From contig JAGBBX010000011.1 of the NCBI GenBank assembly GCA_017938245.1, positions 1 through 64,000 on the forward strand: DNA of 64,000 bases, in the 5' to 3' direction. This DNA is from Bacteroidaceae bacterium (GTDB lineage Bacteria > Bacteroidota > Bacteroidia > Bacteroidales > Bacteroidaceae). Below are positions 1 through 7,718 of this stretch, in pieces (the first letter of the stretch is position 1; each line of letters starts with the position of its first letter). The position numbers were made by a program, and so were the translations under genes. A model generated the notes under the pieces. The model was not told the origin of the DNA. It saw nothing but the letters and a program-made list of their open reading frames with translations, and ran no database searches.

Positions 1-7
1 TGCTCAC

Positions 8-73
8 GATGTTTTTTGGGTGCTGCGGAACTCGCTTCGCTCAAACATCCTCGCACTTAATCCAAAAAACATC
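8..73. repeat. Short inverted repeat at the window edge
   Basis: Twelve-base arms GATGTTTTTTGG (8-19) and CCAAAAAACATC (62-73) flank a GC-richer core that itself contains GTGC (20-23) pairing with GCAC (53-56) and the near-palindromic CTCGCTTCGCTC. Nothing in the region 1-233 looks coding; the forward frame across it has no family signature. The element could be a dispersed palindromic repeat or a terminator for a gene outside the window. Only one copy is visible here, so repeat status is inference. Confidence 0.4.
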
Positions 74-233
74 TACCATTTTACTAATTTTCATACGGCG
101 CACCAATGAACAACCTTATGATTTTATGAAAAAGTGGGCAATATCAGCTTCGTCAATAACCCTTTTTGGGATTATTCTATTTTTATCGGACAGTAATATT
201 TATGAATATTGTTTATGGAATAGCGCAAAGATA

Positions 234-275
234 GAGAGAAAAAAGAGCGACTCCTTCACGTGTAAAGAATCACTC
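234..275 (-). terminator. Rho-independent terminator of the FISUMP lipoprotein gene
   Basis: Reading the minus strand, a 12-bp stem (275-264 with 256-245, including several G-U pairs) closes a 7-base loop and is followed at once by a T-rich run (244-234). It begins 36 bases after the stop codon of the lipoprotein gene. Confidence 0.7.
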
Positions 276-310
276 TTATTTACTATCTTACCGCCTTTGC
301 GGGCAAAATT

Positions 311-1576
311 TCATCTATTGCTAACGGCTCTTACATATAATACTCCACCGCCAAGAACTCCATCTTTTCTCTCATAAAAATTATACTCCTTACCTGTTTC
401 GGGGTGCGTCCAGTTAAAATCGCCATCATCCGCCCAATGAGAAAGTTCAAAGCTGCCGGCAGTATAAGAGCGGAGGATAAGACCACCGTTGCAAAATATG
501 TGAGTGTTTTCTGTCAGTACCTCTCCTACTCCAATCGATTTTTCTAATTCCAATATATCATTATAATAATTCTGTAAAAATTGAGCACGCACGGAAGTAC
601 TGAGTCCTGGAACTTGTAAATCATATACAGCTCGTTCTCTAATATCAACTGCTTTTCTAAGGTTCCTGATAATGTCATTTGGAGCACTCAAATAGACTGT
701 TATGTCATATTTACTGCTGTTCTTTACGTATGGTAAAAAAATCACAGAAGTACCATCCTTCTTATCACTGACATAGAAACCTTTAACACCATTGCACACT
801 CCGCTTGTCCAACGGCAATCATATTCCAACTCTTCCCACTCATCCTCGGTAGGGATACGATAACTGCTTCCCATTGTACGTGTTGCAACATCATAAGAGG
901 AATTTCCTAACCAATTATCATCTTCTACCTCATCGGGAATATAACTAAGGAAAGATTCATCGGGCCAAAGAAAGAAATCAAATTTTATATTTTTATTAAA
1001 ATTCTTGAAAGCATAGCACTGCTGTAATAAAGTTCCCATAGCCTCGGGGGAATTTGCTCCCATATTGTATGATGCCCATTTTACGCTTAGTCCCAAATCT
1101 ACAAAATCACCTTTTGACAACTGTAGGTCGGGAGTTTCGAAACTGCGGGTCTCACCATTGTATCGGGTGCCGGCAACATAAACGTATGCACGATAATAGT
1201 AGGTGGTTCCGGGCTCTAATGCACCTTCATCGTTCCAAGCAAGTTCGGTCTCGAAGTGTCCGTTTGTTATACCGCTTTTCGATTTTACACTCTGTGTCTC
1301 GCTTGAACCGAAATTGGGTTGATTGGGAGTAAACTCAACACCCATAGAGGTATATGCACCCTGAAAAGCGGTGTTTATCGATGCTAAAATTGTGGCTCTT
1401 AGAGGTTTTAAGTTTCGGTAACCGCCGGTAGCAACAAAATCGTTCTTTGAAATTTTACCGTAATCGTTGGAGGGGTCTAAAATAACCTCTTCGTCGTCAC
1501 CGCCACTGCACGAAACAAGGTTCACACTCATAAAAATGGCAAGAATTGCCATTCCGACAAATCTAATTGTTTTCAT
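311..1576 (-). CDS. Surface lipoprotein with FISUMP-like domain
   Basis: Predicted secreted lipoprotein of 421 residues. Residues 1-23 form a signal peptide ending in a lipobox (LVSC) and followed by the acidic SGGDDEE stretch that typically directs Bacteroidetes lipoproteins to the cell surface. Residues about 40-150 look like an Ig/fibronectin-type repeat (ELAWNDEGALEPGTTYYYRAYV). From about residue 155 the motif FVDLGLSVKWASYNMGA and the later YRIPTEDEWEELE are typical of the FISUMP / Fib_succ_major family found in many Bacteroidales surface proteins. The function of that family is not established. The gene stands alone, with a terminator after it and a long inverted repeat upstream. Confidence 0.8.
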   Translation of the reverse strand: MKTIRFVGMAILAIFMSVNLVSCSGGDDEEVILDPSNDYGKISKNDFVATGGYRNLKPLRATILASINTAFQGAYTSMGVEFTPNQPNFGSSETQSVKSKSGITNGHFETELAWNDEGALEPGTTYYYRAYVYVAGTRYNGETRSFETPDLQLSKGDFVDLGLSVKWASYNMGANSPEAMGTLLQQCYAFKNFNKNIKFDFFLWPDESFLSYIPDEVEDDNWLGNSSYDVATRTMGSSYRIPTEDEWEELEYDCRWTSGVCNGVKGFYVSDKKDGTSVIFLPYVKNSSKYDITVYLSAPNDIIRNLRKAVDIRERAVYDLQVPGLSTSVRAQFLQNYYNDILELEKSIGVGEVLTENTHIFCNGGLILRSYTAGSFELSHWADDGDFNWTHPETGKEYNFYERKDGVLGGGVLYVRAVSNR

Positions 1577-1619
1577 TTTTCTTAAATACTAAAAAAGGCG
1601 TAAACCATTCGTTACTCGC

Positions 1620-1746
1620 CTCTTATTTGGGTTACCGCCAAGTGACCTCGTTTACGACAAGCACGAATAGTTCACACCTAAAACGGCGTGAACCTCCTTA
1701 CTGCTTGTTCTCGTAAACTGAATGTTTGGCGGTATTCAAATAAGAG
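1620..1746. repeat. Long imperfect inverted repeat, possible structured RNA
   Basis: The ends CTCTTATTTG (1620-1629) and CAAATAAGAG (1737-1746) are exact complements. Further in, ACCGCCAA pairs with TTGGCGGT, GTTTACG with CGTAAAC, CAAGCA with TGCTTG, and GTTCAC (1670-1675) with GTGAAC (1688-1693) around a 12-base tip. Internal loops separate these stems, giving one rod of 127 bases. The spacer 1577-2029 holds no convincing coding frame. A second small hairpin (GAGCT...AGCTC, 1754-1766) follows. It may be a noncoding RNA or a dispersed palindromic element; no clear promoter was seen. Confidence 0.55.
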
Positions 1747-2029
1747 AGAACAAGAGCTAAAAGCTCAAATCCAATATGTTATAAATACGAATGGGAACGC
1801 TTACAGTTGATAATGTTTTTATTCTCTTACTTAAAAGGAGTCTCTATCGTAAACCCCACTTTCATTACGTTCATTCGTGTTCTGTCTGTTTCTTATTTCA
1901 TTTATTTTTAGTTGGTTATTAAATATAAATAGGACAATATAGTTTTACTTTTAATCCTGGAATCTTCGAGGTTCACCTCAAAGATAATTAAAAATTTCAC
2001 AAGTTTTTCTTTCGCGCTGTTTAAATTTG

Positions 2030-3064
2030 CTAAAAACGTCCGTATATACTTAAAATCTCATCGGGTACCGACACCTCGGGACTGTACGACACACGCTGTT
2101 GTTCCTTTAGAATGGCAGAGACCTTCTCGTACAGGTCATCTACATCGGCTTTTTTATAAAGAACAGCCTCACGGGGGCGCACACACACGTCACTCGCCAC
2201 CACCGGGGTACCAAATTCAAGCGCCTCCTTTACCGATATTCCCTCCATATCCGACATTGTCGGACGCAGGAAGAGGTCGGTGCGTTTCCACACCTCGAAA
2301 CCATTAACAGGCGATTTTATGAGAAAAAGGAAATTATCCATCAGATTTAGTTCCTTTATACGCGCCACACACTCGTTATAATAGCTATCGTCGTACACCT
2401 CGGCAATACAGAAGATAAGCCCTACATCCATAGCATCCCTGTTTACAAGACGATTCATCAGTTCTATCTGTTGGTCGAGTCCGTATACATCGCCAAAGAC
2501 ATTCTTTACCAGTGTATGCGCATTTGACGACATTGTATAACGATGTTTATTGCAGAACTCCTCAATCTCAGGGGTAAGCCCTTTATGCTCATCGGGCAAC
2601 GGAGAAATATATGTTGGTAATATAACGACCTTTGCCGTGTCAATATCATATTTCTCTTGCAACGAGGCTGTATAAGCACTGTCGTTATATATGATATATT
2701 TTGCACGGCGAAACAGTCGATTCACCACAAAGCGTTTCCATCCGTTCAGAAGCACTATGCGACGATTGTGCAATGTCATTATCAGCGGGTGCCTCCATCC
2801 GAAAAGATAGAGAAGCAACAGCATATATATGTTTGTAAACTGCGAATGTATGAGACGTTTCTCGGCAAATAGCAGACGAACAAACTCCCATACACGATTA
2901 GAGACATTTTTCACAAAATCCTTATCGCTCTTACTGTTCGAAAAATTTCTCAGCACTATTGTAGAATCCTTCTCACGCATCCTATGTGAGAGGCGTTTAC
3001 AATACATCGATATACCACCAAGAGGAGGCGGATAGAATCCCCATATCTCTTTTTTCATAATCAT
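2030..3064 (-). CDS. Glycosyltransferase family 4 (capsule/EPS)
   Basis: Cytoplasmic retaining glycosyltransferase of the GT-B fold, 344 residues, presumably adding one sugar to the lipid-linked repeat unit made by this operon. The N-terminus (FYPPPLGGISMYCKRL) has the glycine-rich loop typical of GT4 enzymes. The C-terminal part carries the donor-site E-x7-E type motif in DMEGISVKEALEFGTPVVAS. The first ATG (3064-3062) overlaps the TGA of the upstream GT2 gene as ATGA, suggesting translational coupling; a second ATG lies two codons later. This is the last gene of the operon. Donor and acceptor cannot be read from sequence. Confidence 0.82.
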   Translation of the reverse strand: MIMKKEIWGFYPPPLGGISMYCKRLSHRMREKDSTIVLRNFSNSKSDKDFVKNVSNRVWEFVRLLFAEKRLIHSQFTNIYMLLLLYLFGWRHPLIMTLHNRRIVLLNGWKRFVVNRLFRRAKYIIYNDSAYTASLQEKYDIDTAKVVILPTYISPLPDEHKGLTPEIEEFCNKHRYTMSSNAHTLVKNVFGDVYGLDQQIELMNRLVNRDAMDVGLIFCIAEVYDDSYYNECVARIKELNLMDNFLFLIKSPVNGFEVWKRTDLFLRPTMSDMEGISVKEALEFGTPVVASDVCVRPREAVLYKKADVDDLYEKVSAILKEQQRVSYSPEVSVPDEILSIYGRF

Positions 3065-4008
3065 TTCGTTTTATCAAAGTAAGTTCCATCTAAGACCAGA
3101 GCCACAAAATCGGTCTGTGAGACACCATCTTTCCTGCTTGCATCGGACAGTAGGCACGAGGTCAGCTTCATCGACCTTCTCAAAGAGCGCGACGAGCGGT
3201 AGAAGTGACGTAAACACAGCGGGATATTCACTAACGACCATAAAGCATAAAACAGAGACGAATTATGCAGTCGTATATCAATAAACCTATTAAGAAAATG
3301 CAGATATATCTTTCCAAGTCCGCTCATACGAGAGCCCGATGCACCAACCTTATGGTATAATATCGAGTCGAGTACGCAGGCCATTTTTACTCCTTGCGCG
3401 TTCATACGCATCGAAAATTCAAAATCCTCCTCGCCAAAAAAGAAACGTTCGGTGAGCAGACGGCCTTCGCCGTCCAACAACTCTGCCGGGAAGAAGAGCG
3501 CACACCCTGTAACAAAAGTAATAGGAATAAACTCACTCTCCTTTATTGCATCATCGCCCTGTCCGGCATAATAATATTTTCTGAAGCCCATTGCCAATCG
3601 GCCACCACAGTTCCATATTTTTTTCTTGTCCGAGAAGAGATATATCTTGGGAGTCAGTACGCTGTACTCGGGATGACGTTGTTTGAAATCGAAAATCCTT
3701 GTCAGAAAATCGGGCTTAACTTCGGTATCATTGTTCAAAAGCAGGAAGTAATCGGGGTTATGCTGTCGAGCAAAAGCAATACCCTTGTTATTACCTTTTG
3801 CAAAGCCATAGTTCATTTCAAGCGGAACAACAGACACCTCAATATCACGATTACTATCCACCCATTCATTTATGCGCTGTAGAGAATCGTCGGTTGAGCC
3901 ATTATCAACCACATATACACGAAAATCCCCATCTGCCTTTGTCAATGAACTAAGGCAATGAATTGTATCATTGGCATTATTCCAGTTAAGAATTATAATA
4001 GCAGTCAT
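3061..4008 (-). CDS. Glycosyltransferase family 2 (capsule/EPS)
   Basis: Inverting GT-A glycosyltransferase of 315 residues. The start MTAIIILNWNNANDT is the classical GT2 / rhamnosyltransferase-like nucleotide-binding strand. VVDNGSTDDS (about 34-43) and LLNNDTEVKPDFL (about 89-101) contain the first Asp and the DxD-like metal site, and FGEEDFEFSMRM (about 192-203) is the acceptor/catalytic ED motif. It lies 23 bp after the polymerase gene and overlaps the GT4 gene by four bases. It probably transfers one residue of the polysaccharide repeat on the inner face of the membrane. Confidence 0.88.
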   Translation of the reverse strand: MTAIIILNWNNANDTIHCLSSLTKADGDFRVYVVDNGSTDDSLQRINEWVDSNRDIEVSVVPLEMNYGFAKGNNKGIAFARQHNPDYFLLLNNDTEVKPDFLTRIFDFKQRHPEYSVLTPKIYLFSDKKKIWNCGGRLAMGFRKYYYAGQGDDAIKESEFIPITFVTGCALFFPAELLDGEGRLLTERFFFGEEDFEFSMRMNAQGVKMACVLDSILYHKVGASGSRMSGLGKIYLHFLNRFIDIRLHNSSLFYALWSLVNIPLCLRHFYRSSRSLRRSMKLTSCLLSDASRKDGVSQTDFVALVLDGTYFDKTK

Positions 4009-4031
4009 AACCGTTGTATAAACTTATATAA

Positions 4032-5318
4032 TTAAGGTCGAGTATTAGCACCACCATCTTGCTCATTATTCTCAGCAGTCAACACCTCGGTATCCTTTTT
4101 CTTGAAACCTATCTTCATCATCATATAAATGACAAAAATCATAAACGGTTGCTCGAAAAACTGCAAATGATAGAAATATATCTCGAACCATCCCATCAAC
4201 AACATTCCGCCGTAGAAGAAATAGAGTACATTTACATAGATGCTACGTGAGGCAACAGCCCACAGTTTCACAAGATAATGTACTGCCGAGACTGCAAGTA
4301 CCACCAATACAAACTGTATCATACTCGCATTTATATATATCGTACCAAAAAAAGCACGTACATTAGAACCACGTACCCCATTATGGATGAAGAATGGGTT
4401 CACAGGGTCGACATACTCATTACCTGCTACCACATTGTACAGATTCAGAATATTCGTCAAAAGAACCTCGAAGCGAGGTGACTCCAAGATACCCATCTGC
4501 AAATCCTGACTCCAGCCTACAATACCGCTTATCACGTAATGCACAAAGTTCTTGCAAATAATCTCGAAAATCACATCGAAAGTAGCAGTCTCTTCCTGTC
4601 CCAAAAACAGAGAGAAGGTATATGTTACAAAGAAAACAACAAAGGCAAATGCAGCCACCTTTAAGAAAAGGGACATTTTCAGTTTAATTTTCCCAGCAAA
4701 AAGGCGCATACATATACCACCCATCGCAGGAATGAGTACCCACGACTTTACACCATACATAAGTGTAACAAAGTACATTCCACCAATAAGAAGCAGATAG
4801 TACCAATGCTTTTTGTCATACTTATATATATAGATGATAGAGAGAGCGTGCAACAAGCGATGCAAGTGTCCCCACAGACCGCCACCGCAGTAGTCGTAGC
4901 CAAAATCCTCGGAACCGGGCAGATAGGGGCTTGTGCGAACCATCATAATAAAACGCAGTATAAAAGCAGCTACTATTATGGTGGTAATTATATTCAAACG
5001 GTGCATATTTATCCCATCATCCTCAATACGGCCACCACCTTCTAACTGCAATTTGTTTCGGAATGCTATTCCAAAAATAAATCCCGGCAGAGCAAATATA
5101 GGCAGTCCTATCATCCACACCTGAAGGCTGGGATAATAGAAATCGACTATTCCCCAATTTCCGCAAGAGATAAGTGCTACCATAAGCATAAGCGCGTACG
5201 GCAGCATCAACAAATTAAGCGGAGTGTATATTGTACGCCACAACTTCATATCAATAATTGCAAGCACCGCAATTTCGACATAAATAGCAACAACAGCTAT
5301 GAAATCCATCAACGTCAT
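4032..5318 (-). CDS. Wzy-like polysaccharide polymerase
   Basis: Integral membrane protein of 428 residues with roughly ten to twelve hydrophobic helices and a large extracytoplasmic loop in the second half (about 240-330). No strong sequence signature is visible, as is usual for O-antigen/capsule polymerases. The call rests on topology and on its place between the flippase and two glycosyltransferases. Its ATG shares one base with the flippase stop codon (TAATG at 5320-5316). Expected role: joining undecaprenyl-linked repeat units at the periplasmic face. An O-acetyltransferase or other membrane protein is less likely. Confidence 0.72.
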   Translation of the reverse strand: MTLMDFIAVVAIYVEIAVLAIIDMKLWRTIYTPLNLLMLPYALMLMVALISCGNWGIVDFYYPSLQVWMIGLPIFALPGFIFGIAFRNKLQLEGGGRIEDDGINMHRLNIITTIIVAAFILRFIMMVRTSPYLPGSEDFGYDYCGGGLWGHLHRLLHALSIIYIYKYDKKHWYYLLLIGGMYFVTLMYGVKSWVLIPAMGGICMRLFAGKIKLKMSLFLKVAAFAFVVFFVTYTFSLFLGQEETATFDVIFEIICKNFVHYVISGIVGWSQDLQMGILESPRFEVLLTNILNLYNVVAGNEYVDPVNPFFIHNGVRGSNVRAFFGTIYINASMIQFVLVVLAVSAVHYLVKLWAVASRSIYVNVLYFFYGGMLLMGWFEIYFYHLQFFEQPFMIFVIYMMMKIGFKKKDTEVLTAENNEQDGGANTRP

Positions 5319-6592
5319 TATAGCGTAACCTCCTTTCTTCTCTTTATGCTACGCAACGAGAACAGACACAGAATGAACAACAAAAACTCGGCAATAGTCC
5401 AAGCAGCCGCAGCTGCATAATAGGAATATTCGTTGCAGAAGACAAGCATAAACGACACCGAGATTACTGCCGACACCCATATATTACGTTGGAAACTCTT
5501 TGCAGCTCCCAAATTCAGCAGGCCCACAATACCCACAATGTAGTTCATACAGCCAAAAAGCAGTACAGGTGCCATAAGCCACACCAATGTACGTGCAATC
5601 TCGTAGTCTATTTCAAGACCCAAATAGATATACAGCAGTTTTGATGAAAGGACAAAAGCTACAGCAACAACAGAGAGCAGCAAGAAAGCCCATTTCACAA
5701 GACGCATAAGCACCGTTACATTATCGCCACTCTTCTCGCCATAGAAAAGTCGGCTGATATATGGGAACAGAGCCATCGGCAGAGCATTCAGAATTGTCTG
5801 CACAGCCTTAACTATTTTCTCTACTGCACCATAGATACCCACAGCCGCTTCACCTGCAAATACGCGAAGTAGAAAAATATTGGAGTTTCGATACAACTCC
5901 ATTCCTATGTTAGATACAAAAATGTGCCATCCATCGCGATACTGCGCTTTTACTGCTGCAAACGTCGGCATCGAGAATCTTATTCCAAAATGTTTCATTG
6001 CAATCCATAGACTTGCCACTCCTGCGGCAACGTATCCCATTGAGTTAAGCAACACCACGTAAACGTAATCGGTCTCGTTGGTAATAAAAATAAATATGAG
6101 CCCTGCAAAAACAAATTTTGAGATTACATTAACTATGGTAAGATATTTCATCTCTTCGAGTCCCTGAAACAGCCACACGGGAATAAGGATATCGCCAAAG
6201 ACTATTCCAAGGGCAAAGAGATACATCAGTACATCGTCACCATCCATAAATATTGCCACCGCTGCAAGCACCGGCAACACCACAGCCAATGAGATAATGA
6301 GGCGCGCAACGATAGTGGCATTAAAAATCTCATTAACCCTGTTCTTATCGTCGCGATGCACCGATATTTGCCTTGTCACCGAAAAGCGGAAACCATAGTT
6401 ACCTGCAAGGAGCAGATACTGGGCAACTGTGTATATAAAAAGGTAGGCGCCGTATCTCTCCTCACCGAGCACACGTATAAGATATGGCATAGTTACAAGG
6501 GCAAGCAGATAGCTCACCCCGTTAATCATCGACAGAGAGAAGAAATTAACCATCACCCTGCGATATTTACCAATCTTAGAACGTAAACTCAT
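5318..6592 (-). CDS. Wzx-like oligosaccharide flippase
   Basis: Multi-spanning membrane protein of 424 residues of the polysaccharide-biosynthesis (MATE/MOP superfamily) type. The N-terminal segment NFFSLSMINGVSYLLALVTMPYLIRVLG matches the usual first two helices of Wzx/RfbX proteins, and about 12 to 14 hydrophobic segments follow. It is predicted to move the lipid-linked repeat unit across the inner membrane. It lies 13 bp after the chain-length gene and overlaps the polymerase gene by one base, so the four assembly proteins are encoded side by side. Confidence 0.88.
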   Translation of the reverse strand: MSLRSKIGKYRRVMVNFFSLSMINGVSYLLALVTMPYLIRVLGEERYGAYLFIYTVAQYLLLAGNYGFRFSVTRQISVHRDDKNRVNEIFNATIVARLIISLAVVLPVLAAVAIFMDGDDVLMYLFALGIVFGDILIPVWLFQGLEEMKYLTIVNVISKFVFAGLIFIFITNETDYVYVVLLNSMGYVAAGVASLWIAMKHFGIRFSMPTFAAVKAQYRDGWHIFVSNIGMELYRNSNIFLLRVFAGEAAVGIYGAVEKIVKAVQTILNALPMALFPYISRLFYGEKSGDNVTVLMRLVKWAFLLLSVVAVAFVLSSKLLYIYLGLEIDYEIARTLVWLMAPVLLFGCMNYIVGIVGLLNLGAAKSFQRNIWVSAVISVSFMLVFCNEYSYYAAAAAWTIAEFLLFILCLFSLRSIKRRKEVTL

Positions 6593-6605
6593 AGAAAAAT
6601 AGACT

Positions 6606-7712
6606 TTACTTGCCTCTCTTTTCCTGTGCCTCCTCCTTTATTGCAATACGCTGTTGTTTAATGGTCTCTTTAACCTGTTTCTCGACCATAAGCCAGGCTA
6701 CGTGTCCGAAGAATGTGAGGAACACAATAGAGATTAACATAAACATTCTCTTGGGTGCCGAGGGCAGGCGAGGAACAACAGCAGGCTGCATTACCGAAAA
6801 GACAGGAGTGCGCTCCTGCACCTTTGCCTTGGCAAGTTCTTTCTGCTGAGCCATCTGAGTGTAGATAGAGTAAGCAAGCTCCATCTCGTCACGCAGACGA
6901 TTCTCTTCAATTTTAGCACTATATGTAATTGAACCAAGAGCGTGACGGTCGGCATAAAGAGCATAGGCTTTTTGTTTTTTGTCATAATCGGCTTTTGCCT
7001 CTTCATATAGAGCATTACTATATTCAAAATCCTTAATAGTTTTTCCTGTTCGATATTTTGTAACATAATCCTGAAGCAGAGACGCTACCCTATCGGCAAC
7101 CTGTGCTGCAATCTTTGCATCCTGCATAGTAACCGATATTGTAACAACCTCGTTACCTACGTCCACCGAGCACAATACAAGTTTACGCAGTTTGTTTATT
7201 ACGTTTGTCTCTCCCTCGGAGTAGCTGTAATATGTAACATCCTCGGGCAGAGAGACACCACCTGCTTTTGATGTGAGCATCTGCTTCAGTTTAAGCGGCA
7301 GTTCAACAATATACATCCACCAGGCTTTACTCTGATGGGAGCGTATATAATCGAAAAGTGTCATATCAATCTCGCCATCGCCCGACTTTACATTCATTGC
7401 ATATAGGTCGGCAATGAACACCGTCGAACCTACAATCTGTGGATACAACTCGGGATATATGGCATCGTTACCTCCTGTCATATCCCCCACGTTCACTCCC
7501 GCCATCGATGCAAGAGAGCCAAGCGCTCCAAACGAAGATGACTTTGCCGCCTCGGGTGCAAGCACCACATCGGATGTATAACGGCGCGGAATACTGAATG
7601 CAATTATCAATGCCACAATTGCCCCGATAAAGCAGTTTCGAATAAGTCGGCGGCGGTCACTCCACACTCGGCGCGACAACCACAAAACATCAATGTTACT
7701 CAATATATTCAT
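6606..7712 (-). CDS. Wzz-type chain-length determinant (polysaccharide co-polymerase)
   Basis: Inner-membrane protein of 368 residues controlling polymer length. It has a transmembrane helix near residues 28-44, a large periplasmic domain with a coiled-coil stretch at about 215-300 (NALYEEAKADYDKKQKAYAL), a proline-rich segment VVPRLPSAPKR before the second helix (about 325-345), and a charged cytoplasmic tail. No tyrosine-kinase (BY-kinase) domain is fused, so any kinase is encoded elsewhere. It starts 6 bp after the export gene. Confidence 0.88.
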   Translation of the reverse strand: MNILSNIDVLWLSRRVWSDRRRLIRNCFIGAIVALIIAFSIPRRYTSDVVLAPEAAKSSSFGALGSLASMAGVNVGDMTGGNDAIYPELYPQIVGSTVFIADLYAMNVKSGDGEIDMTLFDYIRSHQSKAWWMYIVELPLKLKQMLTSKAGGVSLPEDVTYYSYSEGETNVINKLRKLVLCSVDVGNEVVTISVTMQDAKIAAQVADRVASLLQDYVTKYRTGKTIKDFEYSNALYEEAKADYDKKQKAYALYADRHALGSITYSAKIEENRLRDEMELAYSIYTQMAQQKELAKAKVQERTPVFSVMQPAVVPRLPSAPKRMFMLISIVFLTFFGHVAWLMVEKQVKETIKQQRIAIKEEAQEKRGK

Positions 7713-7718
7713 AGCCTC

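Noticed and set aside
9..377. 122-codon forward frame at the window start
   Set aside because: It runs through an inverted repeat, a terminator and into the antisense of the lipoprotein gene, with no family signature.
1747..2029. Short frames in the spacer before the capsule operon end
   Set aside because: None exceeds about 12-15 codons with a plausible start; only a small hairpin is present.
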